Source: Mesostigma viride
Lineage: Eukaryota; Streptophyta; Mesostigmatophyceae; Mesostigmatales; Mesostigmataceae
DNA: 37,500 nt
Direction of reading: 5' to 3'
Assembly: GCA_009746045.1 (NCBI GenBank)
Contig: RPFO01002268.1
Coordinates: 1 to 37,500, forward strand
The notes under the pieces were generated by a model that was given only the letters and a program-made list of their open reading frames with translations, searched no databases and was not told the origin of the DNA. The position numbers and the translations under genes are program-made. Shown here in pieces: positions 18,543 to 27,600 of the stretch (its first letter is position 1; every line of letters begins with the position of its first letter).

Positions 18543-18900
18543 ATGCAGCCACCGCCTGACCTCTTTCTCCTCGATGGCTCTCGAGTCCAGTACCGGGATG
18601 TATACCGCGTCAAGTCAACTGGTGGGTAGCTTACTCCCCATGCAGCTGCGAGGACGATGTGGACCACCGTATCTCCCTCGCTTGGCACGCTTTACGCCAA
18701 TACGTACACTGGGCCCTGTGGCGCATGTAAGCCCCTGGTGGGCAAGGTAGAGAAACAGGACCTGTTCAAGGTCCTGGGGCCTCCCTGTTGTTCTCACGTT
18801 CGGGGCCGAGACGTGGACCCTCACAGCCGAACTTGCCAGAAAGAGAGCTGAACGGCGCGGCCACCAACACATGTGCTGCGGTCCATTTTTCGTGTAGGAT
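18543..18900 (+). pseudogene. Decayed LINE reverse transcriptase thumb region
   Basis: Reading across shifts: DLFLLDGSRVQYRDVYR, EDDVDHRISLAWHALRQYV, then LPVVLTFGAETWTLTAELAR with KRAERRGHQHM. The order DG-x-x-V, D-x-x-R-I-x-L-A and the GAETWTLT block is the region after RT motif C in many LINEs (compare the LLYG-ETW-T consensus). It fits as the continuation of the fragment at 10676-10828. Confidence 0.65.
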
Positions 18901-19038
18901 ACGCTGCTCTGATGTCCGCAGTGAGGACTTGTCAGTACTCAGTACCCCGGCATGCATGCCATATATCACCAGCATCATTAAGGCAGCGGCGCCTGCATGC
19001 AGCTAGTAGGGCCGCACTTAGCTCGCACCATTAACCAG

Positions 19039-19323
19039 GTAGACACATCACGTGGGCCCCCCGTGGGACTGCGCCCAGCTCAGCCTGGCCGGCACCTCCT
19101 GACGTGGGCCGGGCCCCGTGATGCTAGACGCTGCAAGGCCCGCACTTTCAAAGAACAGAGCTCTAGTAGAGGACATGGCGGGGGGGCTAGGCCTCTGCGC
19201 GTGATTTGGAACAAGACGATGGACGAGGCCAAGTGGGCCCAGGTCATAGAGGACAACGAACCCCCTCCCGTGGGGAAGCGCCCGCGTGTTTGCAAACACG
19301 GGAAGCATGCTAGACAGTCTTAA
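19039..19323 (+). CDS. Terminal exon of a two-member local paralogue family (copy 2)
   Basis: Acceptor TTAACCAG at 19038, then 94 codons in phase 0 to TAA 19321-19323. It reads LRPAQPGRHLLTW, KARTFKEQ, RVIWNKTMDEAKWAQVIEDN and PPVGKRPRVCKHGKHA. The conserved blocks match the minus-strand exon at 11154-11467. The basic C-terminus suggests nucleic-acid or nuclear association, but the function is unknown. A C6 run at 19057-19062 may hide a missing base. Upstream exons were not found among the LINE debris. Confidence 0.5.
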   Translation, partial: VDTSRGPPVGLRPAQPGRHLLTWAGPRDARRCKARTFKEQSSSRGHGGGARPLRVIWNKTMDEAKWAQVIEDNEPPPVGKRPRVCKHGKHARQS

Positions 19324-19430
19324 GACCCCTATATGGTAGAGCCGGGCACCATAGATATATAGAGTTGGCCTGTTGATGTAGATTATTAGACCGGTAGGAT
19401 TGTGTGTACCCATCCATCCATGCATCTATC

Positions 19431-19590
19431 CATCAGGGTTTAAGAACATAGGGTTTAAGAACATAACTCCGTTGGGAGTATATGCCGGTAGCACATATCC
19501 CTAGCTGAAAAGCCCGGGCATATTAATTAATTAATTAAAATCATATAGCTCCGTTGGGAGCATATGTAACACATAGCCCTGAGAAATTAA
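19431..19590. repeat. Short direct repeats
   Basis: AGGGTTTAAGAACAT is present twice in tandem (19435-19465), and CCGTTGGGAG(T/C)ATATG with flanking ACATA(G/T)CCCT is repeated about 85 bp apart, separated by a TTAA tetramer run. No coding signal is present from 19324 to 20198. Confidence 0.7.
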
Positions 19591-19604
19591 GGGGCATCTA
19601 TATG

Positions 19605-19810
19605 GGTTTGTAATACAATCAGGGCTACAACCTGCAGGTGGAGGATGTACAACTATCACCTGCTCTGGGTGCACAAGGTGCACCTGCACCGCCATGATGG
19701 TTCATGCCTCCTTAACAAGCACAGGTACCCAGGGGGGGCTTGAGGAGAGGGCCTAGAAGGCCTGCACATGACATATGGGGTGGAAGGTATGTGGCTAGGC
19801 TATAGCTGGT
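19605..19810. repeat. Diverged repeat family, copy 1
   Basis: TTGTAATACA, CTCTGGGTGCA, GTGCACCTGCACC(G/A)CCATGATG and GGGGTGGAAG occur in the same order here and at 22390-22560. It is about 200 bp, non-coding, of unknown type. Confidence 0.6.
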
Positions 19811-20198
19811 GTACACATGGCATCTCAGCAGAGAGTAACTCCCTGCGTAGGCATAGCATGGCTAAATTCTTAATGCAACATCCATGGGAGGTCCCATGGT
19901 AGGCGTGGCGTAGCTAAATACTGAAGGCATCATCCATGGGGGCCATTATGGGCGCACATGTGCGTGGGCCACATGCTAGGCTAGGCCTGACTAATCTACA
20001 CTACTGGTATAGGTTTCCTAGTCTGAGGTGGCAGGTCCGAGGGGCCTGCCAGCTAGGGCTTGTGGTCAACGTGGATGACCGCCCCCCTCCAGTACACCGG
20101 CTTCCCCCCTGCGCGCTGCCGGAGCTGAAGGCAGGTCGGCCATAGCTCGCGTCGCCGCTGTTGCAGTGGGCCAGGGTCAAGTCGTCGTCCATCGTGAA

Positions 20199-20258
20199 TT
20201 AGCGAGTCTCCGAGAGCTTCTTGCGGCATTTAAGGAACGCCAGCTCGTCCCCCATGTA
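20199..20258 (-). CDS. Exon 2 of a small gene split by a TTAA element
   Basis: Acceptor CTTCTCACCAG at 20259, then YMGDELAFLKCRKKLSETR in phase 0 and TAA at 20199-20201. It joins exon 1 (donor at 20414) across a 156-bp intron. Confidence 0.5.
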   Translation of the reverse strand, partial: YMGDELAFLKCRKKLSETR

Positions 20259-20414
20259 CTGGTGAGAAGCACAGGTGCCGGGCCAGCCTTACCCCGCGCG
20301 CGGGGGAGGCGGACAGCCGACATGTCCATGCAGCTCACCAGTGAGTTGCCGGCATGGGGGCAAGAATGTCGCGCTTATAAGTGGCAGCCGTGAGAAGGCT
20401 CGTCGGGGTCTCAC

Positions 20415-22372
20415 CTGCCGGCTGCATGGTCGAGGTGCTTGACGATGACGTTGTGGCTGCGCTAAGTTGTCGATCTCGGCCTCCTCGCGAAGGTCGAGGG
20501 CTTGTTGCTTGAGTTGTGCCGCGATGGTGGAGGTGGTGGAGGTGGTATGATGCTTAACCCCTCATTGGTCTTGCAGCCGATTTTCCGCCAAAAATCGACT
20601 TGCAGCCGATGCATCGGCTGCTCCGCGGGGGACCAAATTGCGCGAAAACTATTGAGAATTAGGAAACGTTTAGCTGAGAAGATCGAAAGTTTATAATTTT
20701 CCTCACAGCATGGTACTAGGGTTCGCATACTTCTGACAAAGTTATAGAGGTGTTCTGGCCGGTCAAAGTACAAGGGGTCAGGGTACTTTTTCACGTGAAA
20801 CGTGCATTCCGGAAAACGACGACCTGGCCATGGCGGCTTGCGCCCACGCATGGAATTTACGTTTGCGTTCGAATTTTCTGGCCAAACTTAGGAAATTGAT
20901 TTTATACGTCCTAAAGATCACACAGGCCAATTTTTGGTTCGCGGGAATGCCATTTGATAGGTGTCGGCAGCGTTCTTGCTGGAAAAAACTGCGATCAGGC
21001 CGGACGATAGAAACGTTGACAGCAATACCTTTACGGCGTATTTTAAAGGATATATTGGTTTCTTTGTAGTTATTATGATACATTGTAGTCGTAAACGTGC
21101 AAGGGTGGCAAGAAATCGCCGAATCTAGCGACCATGCTGCACAACTTTGGTGTGCCGAAATGCGCCATTTTGCGGCCACCGCCTGGGCCAAGGTAACGCC
21201 ATCCATGCCTGGTAAAGCTTCAGCATCGTTTTCCTATCGATGTTTGACGTTTATATATACGTTCTAGCTTGTGTAGCACATTCTTTTTGCATTATTCATG
21301 CTCTTTCTTGACCCTGGCCTGGCCCCTTTCTAAAACACCCTTCTTAGATGCTTCCCTCAGTCAGTTGACCTGCCACAGTGTGATGGTGATAAGTTTTAGA
21401 TGCTGTATGGGTTTGAATACCTCCATATATGTTTGTTATACATTTCCAATACACATATTGCATGATTGTGAGGCAGTTGGCTGGTCTCTGTGGCATCATC
21501 AAGCACGTAACTGGTGAGTAAAAGCTTCCCATTGACAGCATGTGCCACCAGGTGTCCTGGCCATCACCTGGCAAGCTATAGCAGCTTAGGCCTAGTTTAT
21601 CCTTGCTAGGGCAGGCTGAAATAGGCTCAACGTCACTAGTTTGTTGGTGGCTGCCTCCTATAATGTATGCCTTGCGTAGGGTATCCGTACCACGTTACCT
21701 ACGTGCATGGACAAGGTGGCACCTGCACATAGGTGCCATGTAAGGGCAGTGTGATGATGCAGTTATGTTTCCCCATCATTGTGGAAGGGAAATGTATTGT
21801 ATGGCATGGTTGGGGGCCATATTAGTAGGTATTAGTAGGTAGTATGCCCACCCCTACCCCCTTGGTTGCTTTTTACCAACGGTACCCCTATGGGCTGTAC
21901 TGGGTGTAACTGCTGGTATACCCACCCAAATGATGACCCCAATGGCTCAAACTGTTCAGCAACTAATTGTTTATCATCCCTGAAGTGGTAGGTGCCTAGG
22001 TCTTATAACATAATTCAAAATGCACATTCTACCAAAAATGAAAACGCGCGTCTCGACCCCCCTAACTTTGGCGGTAGTTTTCTATGGCCTACCCTGCAGA
22101 TATGTTAGGTTGTGATAGCTCACCCCGAAGGGCAACTCATGGACATGCTTGACCCCCAAGGACAGCCCTTGGATGTTGGTAGGTTGGCTGTGGGGTGGTT
22201 TGCAAATTTAGCATTTTGCAGCCGATTTTTCGGCTTTAAATGGGACCAATGAGGGGTTAAGCTTAAGTCCGCCCATGCAGGTGGAGGGAACATCACTGGC
22301 CGGGCCAGCAGGTGCCGGCTGGGCAGCGATTTCCTGCACCGCCTGCGCGGTGCATGAGGCCGGCGGTGTCAT
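20415..22372 (-). pseudogene. Exon 1 of a small gene, interrupted by a 1.7-kb TTAA element
   Basis: Minus-strand ATG at 22372 reads TPPASCTAQAVQEIAAQPAP and continues to 22261. The reading resumes beyond the insertion at 20553 as HHTTSTTSTIAAQLKQQALD, LREEAEIDN, to donor CAG|GTGAGA at 20414. Removing the element and one TTAA gives exactly 255 bp (85 codons) with no stop, phase 0 at the donor, and an in-frame join to exon 2 for a protein of about 104 residues. The insertion therefore appears to disrupt a formerly intact gene. The product is alanine/glutamine-rich with a short helical, charged segment; no family is recognised. Confidence 0.5.
20558..22256. mobile_element. Non-autonomous DNA element A, TTAA target duplication
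   Basis: Terminal inverted repeats CCCCTCATTGGTC (20558-20570) and GACCAATGAGGGG (22244-22256), each flanked by TTAA (20554-20557, 22257-22260). Subterminal CAGCCGATTTT and its complement extend the symmetry. It is 1,699 bp long. TTAA duplication with CCC-starting ends is typical of piggyBac-like elements. No transposase frame is convincing. The interior is clearly homologous to element B at 24769-26486, for example GCCTGGGCCAAGGTAACGCC and TTCTTGCTGGAAAAAACTGC in the same order. Confidence 0.8.
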
Positions 22373-22389
22373 GCAATGCCCGGGCATAT

Positions 22390-22560
22390 GGCTTGTAATA
22401 CATTCAGTTCTAGGCTATACTTCCTGCACTTGGGTATGGTGTAAACTACACAAGCCTCTGGGTGCATGCACCAAGTGCACCTGCACCACCATGATGTATC
22501 AGAGCTCATAAGGCCTGGCATGGGGTGGAAGATTATCATGGCTACTAGGCAATGGCTACT
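22390..22560. repeat. Diverged repeat family, copy 2
   Basis: Second copy of 19605-19810. It lies between the disrupted exon and the LINE fragment at 22600. Confidence 0.55.
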
Positions 22561-22599
22561 AAGGGTGCATGGCATGATTCTCTCGATCCTGGCTTGAAC

Positions 22600-22690
22600 A
22601 TCCTTAACGAGCGCGAACACGGCGGCGGTGGCCCTGGCTACCGCATGTCCGACCTGATTTATATGCGGATGACACCACCCTCATTGCCAG
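22600..22690 (+). pseudogene. LINE reverse transcriptase fragment (third YADD copy)
   Basis: Reads NEREHGGGGPGYRMSDLI and, after a 2-bp duplication (TATAT for TAT), YADDTTLIARV. SDL-x-YADDTTLIA is the RT motif C context of LINEs. The fragment is cut at 22690 by TACG-rich DNA, like the copy at 10676. Confidence 0.65.
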
Positions 22691-22795
22691 AGTTAATTTG
22701 TACGTAGTACGGTAAAATACGGTCCCGGGGTGTACTATGTATAATACGCTAGTACGGTGTATAATACGTTTTAGTACGGTACTATGCTAAATGGC
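22690..22795. repeat. TACG-type repeat, third patch
   Basis: TACGTAGTACGGTAAAATAC followed by TATAATACGCTAGTACGG and TATAATACGTTTTAGTACGG. It again lies directly beside a LINE fragment. 22796-23978 shows AT-rich DNA, a TTAA tetramer run near 23185 and two overlapping frames at 23202-23504 that I do not trust. Confidence 0.6.
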
Positions 22796-23978
22796 TTGTT
22801 TTTCTGTGTTTTTTGGAGGTTACTTTAAGAATATCTGAGCACGTACCACTTCAAACATGACAAAATACATGTGTTTCCACATGTAGTTATTCCAACACGG
22901 CGTGGCCGGCATCAACTGAATATAAGCCACCGTCATCATCATGCTTGCTGAATAAACCTTCATGCATTTACCCTTATGCATGTTCATGCAATCAAAGGTG
23001 AAACTTGTAAAGTGTAAACATGGTATATGATGGCCCTTACAACACAAATATCAACTGATGCTGAACACTAATATCAAAACATATTAGGATGGTTGCTGGG
23101 TTTGATTGTCATCCCATTTGAAAAACTGCACATGAATCCATCCATGGCCAATGACACACAAACGCTGTTCCGTGTCAATAAATTAAATAATTAATTAATT
23201 AATGGCTAATGATACGACACGCATGTTAGTGATGTCACATGCTCCTCATCAAGCTGCTGCAATTGGTCGTCACGACCGCGGCAGGCTGAGTTCCTGGAAC
23301 GCCCCTTGCTCTGCGATGCGCTGGACCCAGCCAGCTCCGCCGTTGCATGCTAGTGCTAGCGCGGGCAGATCAGTTCCACGTTCGTGCATCACTCTCCTCA
23401 ATCTCTGGCTCCTCGGGCGTCCCCAACATCTACTGCTCCAACCTAGGGCCATTGCTGGTACTTTTGACGTCATGAAAGCAGCGTTTTGGACTAGTGGAAG
23501 ATGATGTTACAGCATAAAAAGTCCATTTTATCATGAATGAACATGGCCAACAACCCCAAGTGCCCCTAAATTTCTCAATATTTGTAGAGAAATGCTACTT
23601 CTCATAATTAAAACCTGCACAAATGCACAATTTGGGGCATGCATGTGAAAGTTTGAAGTACAAATTCACAATGAGGTTTTACATTTTTCAATTAATAATG
23701 GTATCTCATTAACTTCAATCAATCAATTTGCAATCGTCCAAACAATTTATTCATTTCATACATGTCCGAATATGTTGAAAGAACACATGCAAGTGCTCAA
23801 TCAGCGTGGACCCCCTTGGACGCGCCCCACCATATATACATTGGACACGTCACCCCAACTAAGTACTAAACTGCCCAAAGTCACGGTAACTGATCCAACT
23901 ACTATGTACATCTGCATTTCTCCACGTTGCGGTGGGCAATTACGTGCAAAACGCGATTTCGTGCAAAGTCCTCGCCCA

Positions 23979-24665
23979 TCATCGCTTGCCAGGTCGATAT
24001 GAAGGAATGTTGTCCCAGCTGGCGCCTTCCTTCAGGAGAGTAACATGTTCTCTAGCGAACTTCAGAGGGAAACGAAACTTTTGCTCGCACTCATTACTCC
24101 AACCGAGGTCGTGCCCTTCATCAAACCATCTGAACACCACCTTCTCCCTCTCTTTGCCCAGGAGGGTGCCAAAGAGCGGAAAATCTTCCTTCTTGGGGTA
24201 CTTGTGCTCCCAGTTTATGCACACCTCGTCTACCCATTTCGAACTCCAACCTCCGCGACTCAGTTTCGCGCCATCCATAAAGCGCATCCGGACGTCCGGC
24301 CGAACGTCCCTGATTCGGTTTTCGGCCGTCGCATCTCTGCCCTGACCACCACCCTTCTGCGGCTGTGCAGGTTCGTCGGCACCCTCCGTCTCCTGCCCCG
24401 CCCCTCGCCTGCCCCCTCCCCGACGTTTTGCCTTGAATCTGCCCCTGCGCAGCCGCCGCCTCTGCCATCAACTCTTCGTACGTTTTTTCTGGCTGACCGC
24501 ACGGAAAGGGTGATGGGTTGGGTGGGAGCTCGTCCCCTCCCGGCCCCGGTTGTGCAACTGGTGCGCCGACCGCGGCCTGGCCAACAACACGGCCGGCCTC
24601 TCCGGACACAGTCCCAGACGCGGATCCACGGGGAAACCGAACTGGAGTTTCTTCTTCGCCTTTCC
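23979..24665 (-). CDS. Large gene exon 12, terminal
   Basis: Acceptor TTACGTGCAG, GKGEEETPVRFPRGSASGTV, EKTYEELMAEAAAAQGQIQ, a G-rich part lacking two bases (about 24400-24440), then RIRDVRPDVRMRFMDGAKLS, WSSKWVDEVCINWEHKYPKK and VVFRWFDEGHDLGWSNECEQ to TGA 23979-23981. Phase 1 at the acceptor matches exon 11. The tryptophan- and aromatic-rich C-terminus looks globular but is not recognised. Confidence 0.55.
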
Positions 24666-27600
24666 CTGCACGTAAGCAGATGCCAATTAACATGAATACG
24701 GAAGGGTCGTGTGAGAAATCAATGAAGCCATGGACTGATGCAAAAAAACTTATGTAGAAATGTATTAACTCGTCGTCTGTCCCTGGTCCTCTACGGAGGA
24801 CTGAGTTGAACTCAGTCCTCTCTAGAGGACCGAGTTTTTGGGTTTCGTAGAAAATTCGCCCCGGTCAGAATGTTTGACAAAAAAATTCTCTCAAAATTTA
24901 TTCAAATACTACGTGAAAAGATCTTTCTTGGACATATTTTTGGGATTTTTTTGGATTTGGTATGCGCGGCTAACTGTACGGTCAAAGTACAGGTGGTAAG
25001 GGTACTTTTCCACGTGAAACGCGAGTTCCGGAAATGCACGACCTAGCCATGGCGGCTCGCGCCCATGCATGCAGTTTACGTTTGCGGACGAGTTAGCCGT
25101 CCAAACTCAGTAAATAGATTTAAAATGCCCTAAAGATGATATAAATCAATTTTTAGCTCGCGGGGATGCGATTTACCCAGTGTCGGCACTGTTCTTGCTG
25201 GAAAAAACTGCGATAAGGCAGGTCGACGGAATTGATTACTGCGCTTGCTTTCCGGCGCAATTTCAATGGCTGATAGGTTTCTTTCTACATGTTAACATGA
25301 GTTGCATTAGAATATATTGAGTGACAGTATAGATTTGATGATCTCGACCATTCTGTCACGTCATGGTCTATGTGCCGCAAAGTGCCACTTTTGCGGGCAC
25401 CGCCTGGGCCAAGGTAACGCCAGCCGTGCCAGGTAAAGCCGGATAATCGTTGCCTCTTCGTTCCTTGATGTTCGTACATGAGTTTAAGCTTGCGAGGCGT
25501 TGTCAGGTTCAAGTCTTGATGCTCTTTCTTGACCGTTGCCTGCCCCTCTCTAAAACCCCCTTTTCAGATGATGTTAGCAGGCATTTGCCTTAACCCAGTG
25601 TAGTTGTGCAGGGTTTTAGGAGCTGTGCAGGTTTAAACACCTTCATAGATGTTAGTTATTCTTTTGCTACGTTCATACTGCATGATTGTGTGGCCACGGG
25701 CTGCGTCAAGGGTGCATTCAAGCTTTTACGGGTGAGTGAAAAGTCTTGGTGACAAACCACTGCCATCATGTGCCAGCAACTATGTTGGCCACATCATGGC
25801 AAGGCAAAACAGTTATAGCCATATCTATTGTTGTTTGAAACAATGGAAATATGCTTAACCTACCCATTATATTGGTGGTTGACACTTATAACATAACCCT
25901 TTGTTGGTAGGTATCCAAGCCCATTCCCTACATGCATGCATAGGCTCTCACTACATGATAAGGTATGATATACCTGAAGTATGATGATGCAAGTGTGTTG
26001 TCCTGTAATGCTTGAAGGGAAATGAGTTGATTGGGATGGTTGGTGGCCACGGTGATGTAGTATGACCGCACTTACATGCTAGCAAAGTTAGCAAAAGCCC
26101 CATTCCTCTCCTGAGGACTGAGAGTTTTTTAATTGTTTCAGGCAGTTGCAGTGGCCAAATGGAGCCCAGTTTTTTGCCACGCTTCAAGAACTATGTTGTT
26201 TACATGCCTATATTTTTTCTTCATGCACCAGGATTTGATTAAATTTTTCCCACTCGTTCTTATCCCGAAAAATGCAAATTCGCGAGGGGCGCCCAACGTC
26301 CGTGTAATTTTCAGGTGTTCGGGTCAAGTTTTCACATATGCAGTATTTTTGCCAACAAAATGATATCTAGTACACCCCAGATCCACATCAAAACATTTGG
26401 GATGGACCCCCCACCTAGTCGCTACACGCGGTTGAAAATTGTCAACTCAGTCCTCCTGTGAGGACTGAGTTGGGACAGACGACGAGTTAAGGTACTTATT
26501 AAACTCGTTTATTGAAAATGAAATTTACCGGCCGAATGTACCGTTGGAGCGTGGAAGGGCATCCTTGGTCGATCGAAGATATCCGTCAATGCGGTCAACG
26601 GTGCGGTCGATGTCCCTGGCGGCGCCTCAACATCGACCACCTCAGTCGGGCGCATCAATCCGGCAAACGCCGGCCCTCCACCTGAGACTGTCGGCGGACC
26701 CTCCACGTTACGAGCCTCCAATACCCTCTTCTGCAGTGGGGTGCTCGCAACAAAATCCGTGTCAGCCGACGGGTCCGGATCGTCATCCTCATTCAGCAGT
26801 ATCGTGTCCGGGCATTGCTCCATCCCCGTCGAGCGGGGGGCAAAGTCATCACAACCGTCCTTCCTGACGACGGTACGGGATCGTCACCCAGACCCAAAGA
26901 AACCGAGGCGAGGGCGGGGGTCCCCTCAACCGGGGGTCCCCATGAATCCTGACGAGGCCTCATTCCCATCTGTCGGACACGACCGCCTCCCGTAAATCGG
27001 GAACGCCCGCCGGCGCTACCAGTAACAGGCCGCGAGCCTGCTTCCTGCTGGCGATCCCCATCCTCATCACAGATACGCCCGCCGGCGTTACCAGTAACAG
27101 GCTGCGAGCCTCCTTCCTGCTGGCGATCCCCCTCCTCATCACAGATACGCCCGCCGGCGTTTCCAGTAACAGGCCGCGAGCCTCCTTCCTGCTGGCGATC
27201 CCCCTCCTCATCACAGATACGCCCGCCGGCGTTTCCAGTAACAGGCCGCGAGCCTCCCTCCCGCTGGCGATCCCCCTCCTCGTCACAGATACGCCCGCCG
27301 GCGTTTCCAACGACAGGCCTCGAGTCTCCTTCACCAGCACGCTGGCGCTTACCTCCCCCCTGTTGTCTTCATCCCCCCCATTGTCTCCTCACGCGAGCCT
27401 CCATCACCCCGACTGCGCTTTTTCCCTCCCCTTCCATCTCCTCCCCCGTCCCTCTCCCCCTCCCCCTCCTCCCTTCTCCCCATCCCCATCCCCTTTCTCC
27501 CCCTCCGCCTGCCCCTCACCCACCCCGGGCGGGTGCCCCTCAGCAATATCCTCCTCCTCGTCCTCCTCGTCCTCCTCGTCCTCCTCGTCCTCCTCGTCCT

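Noticed and set aside
20778-21206. 142-codon minus frame inside element A as a transposase
   Set aside because: No D-D-D/E or zinc-binding pattern, and the frame is not kept in the homologous part of element B.
23202-23504. Overlapping plus and minus frames (100 and 67 codons)
   Set aside because: Neither has clear splice sites or recognisable sequence; possible remnant only.
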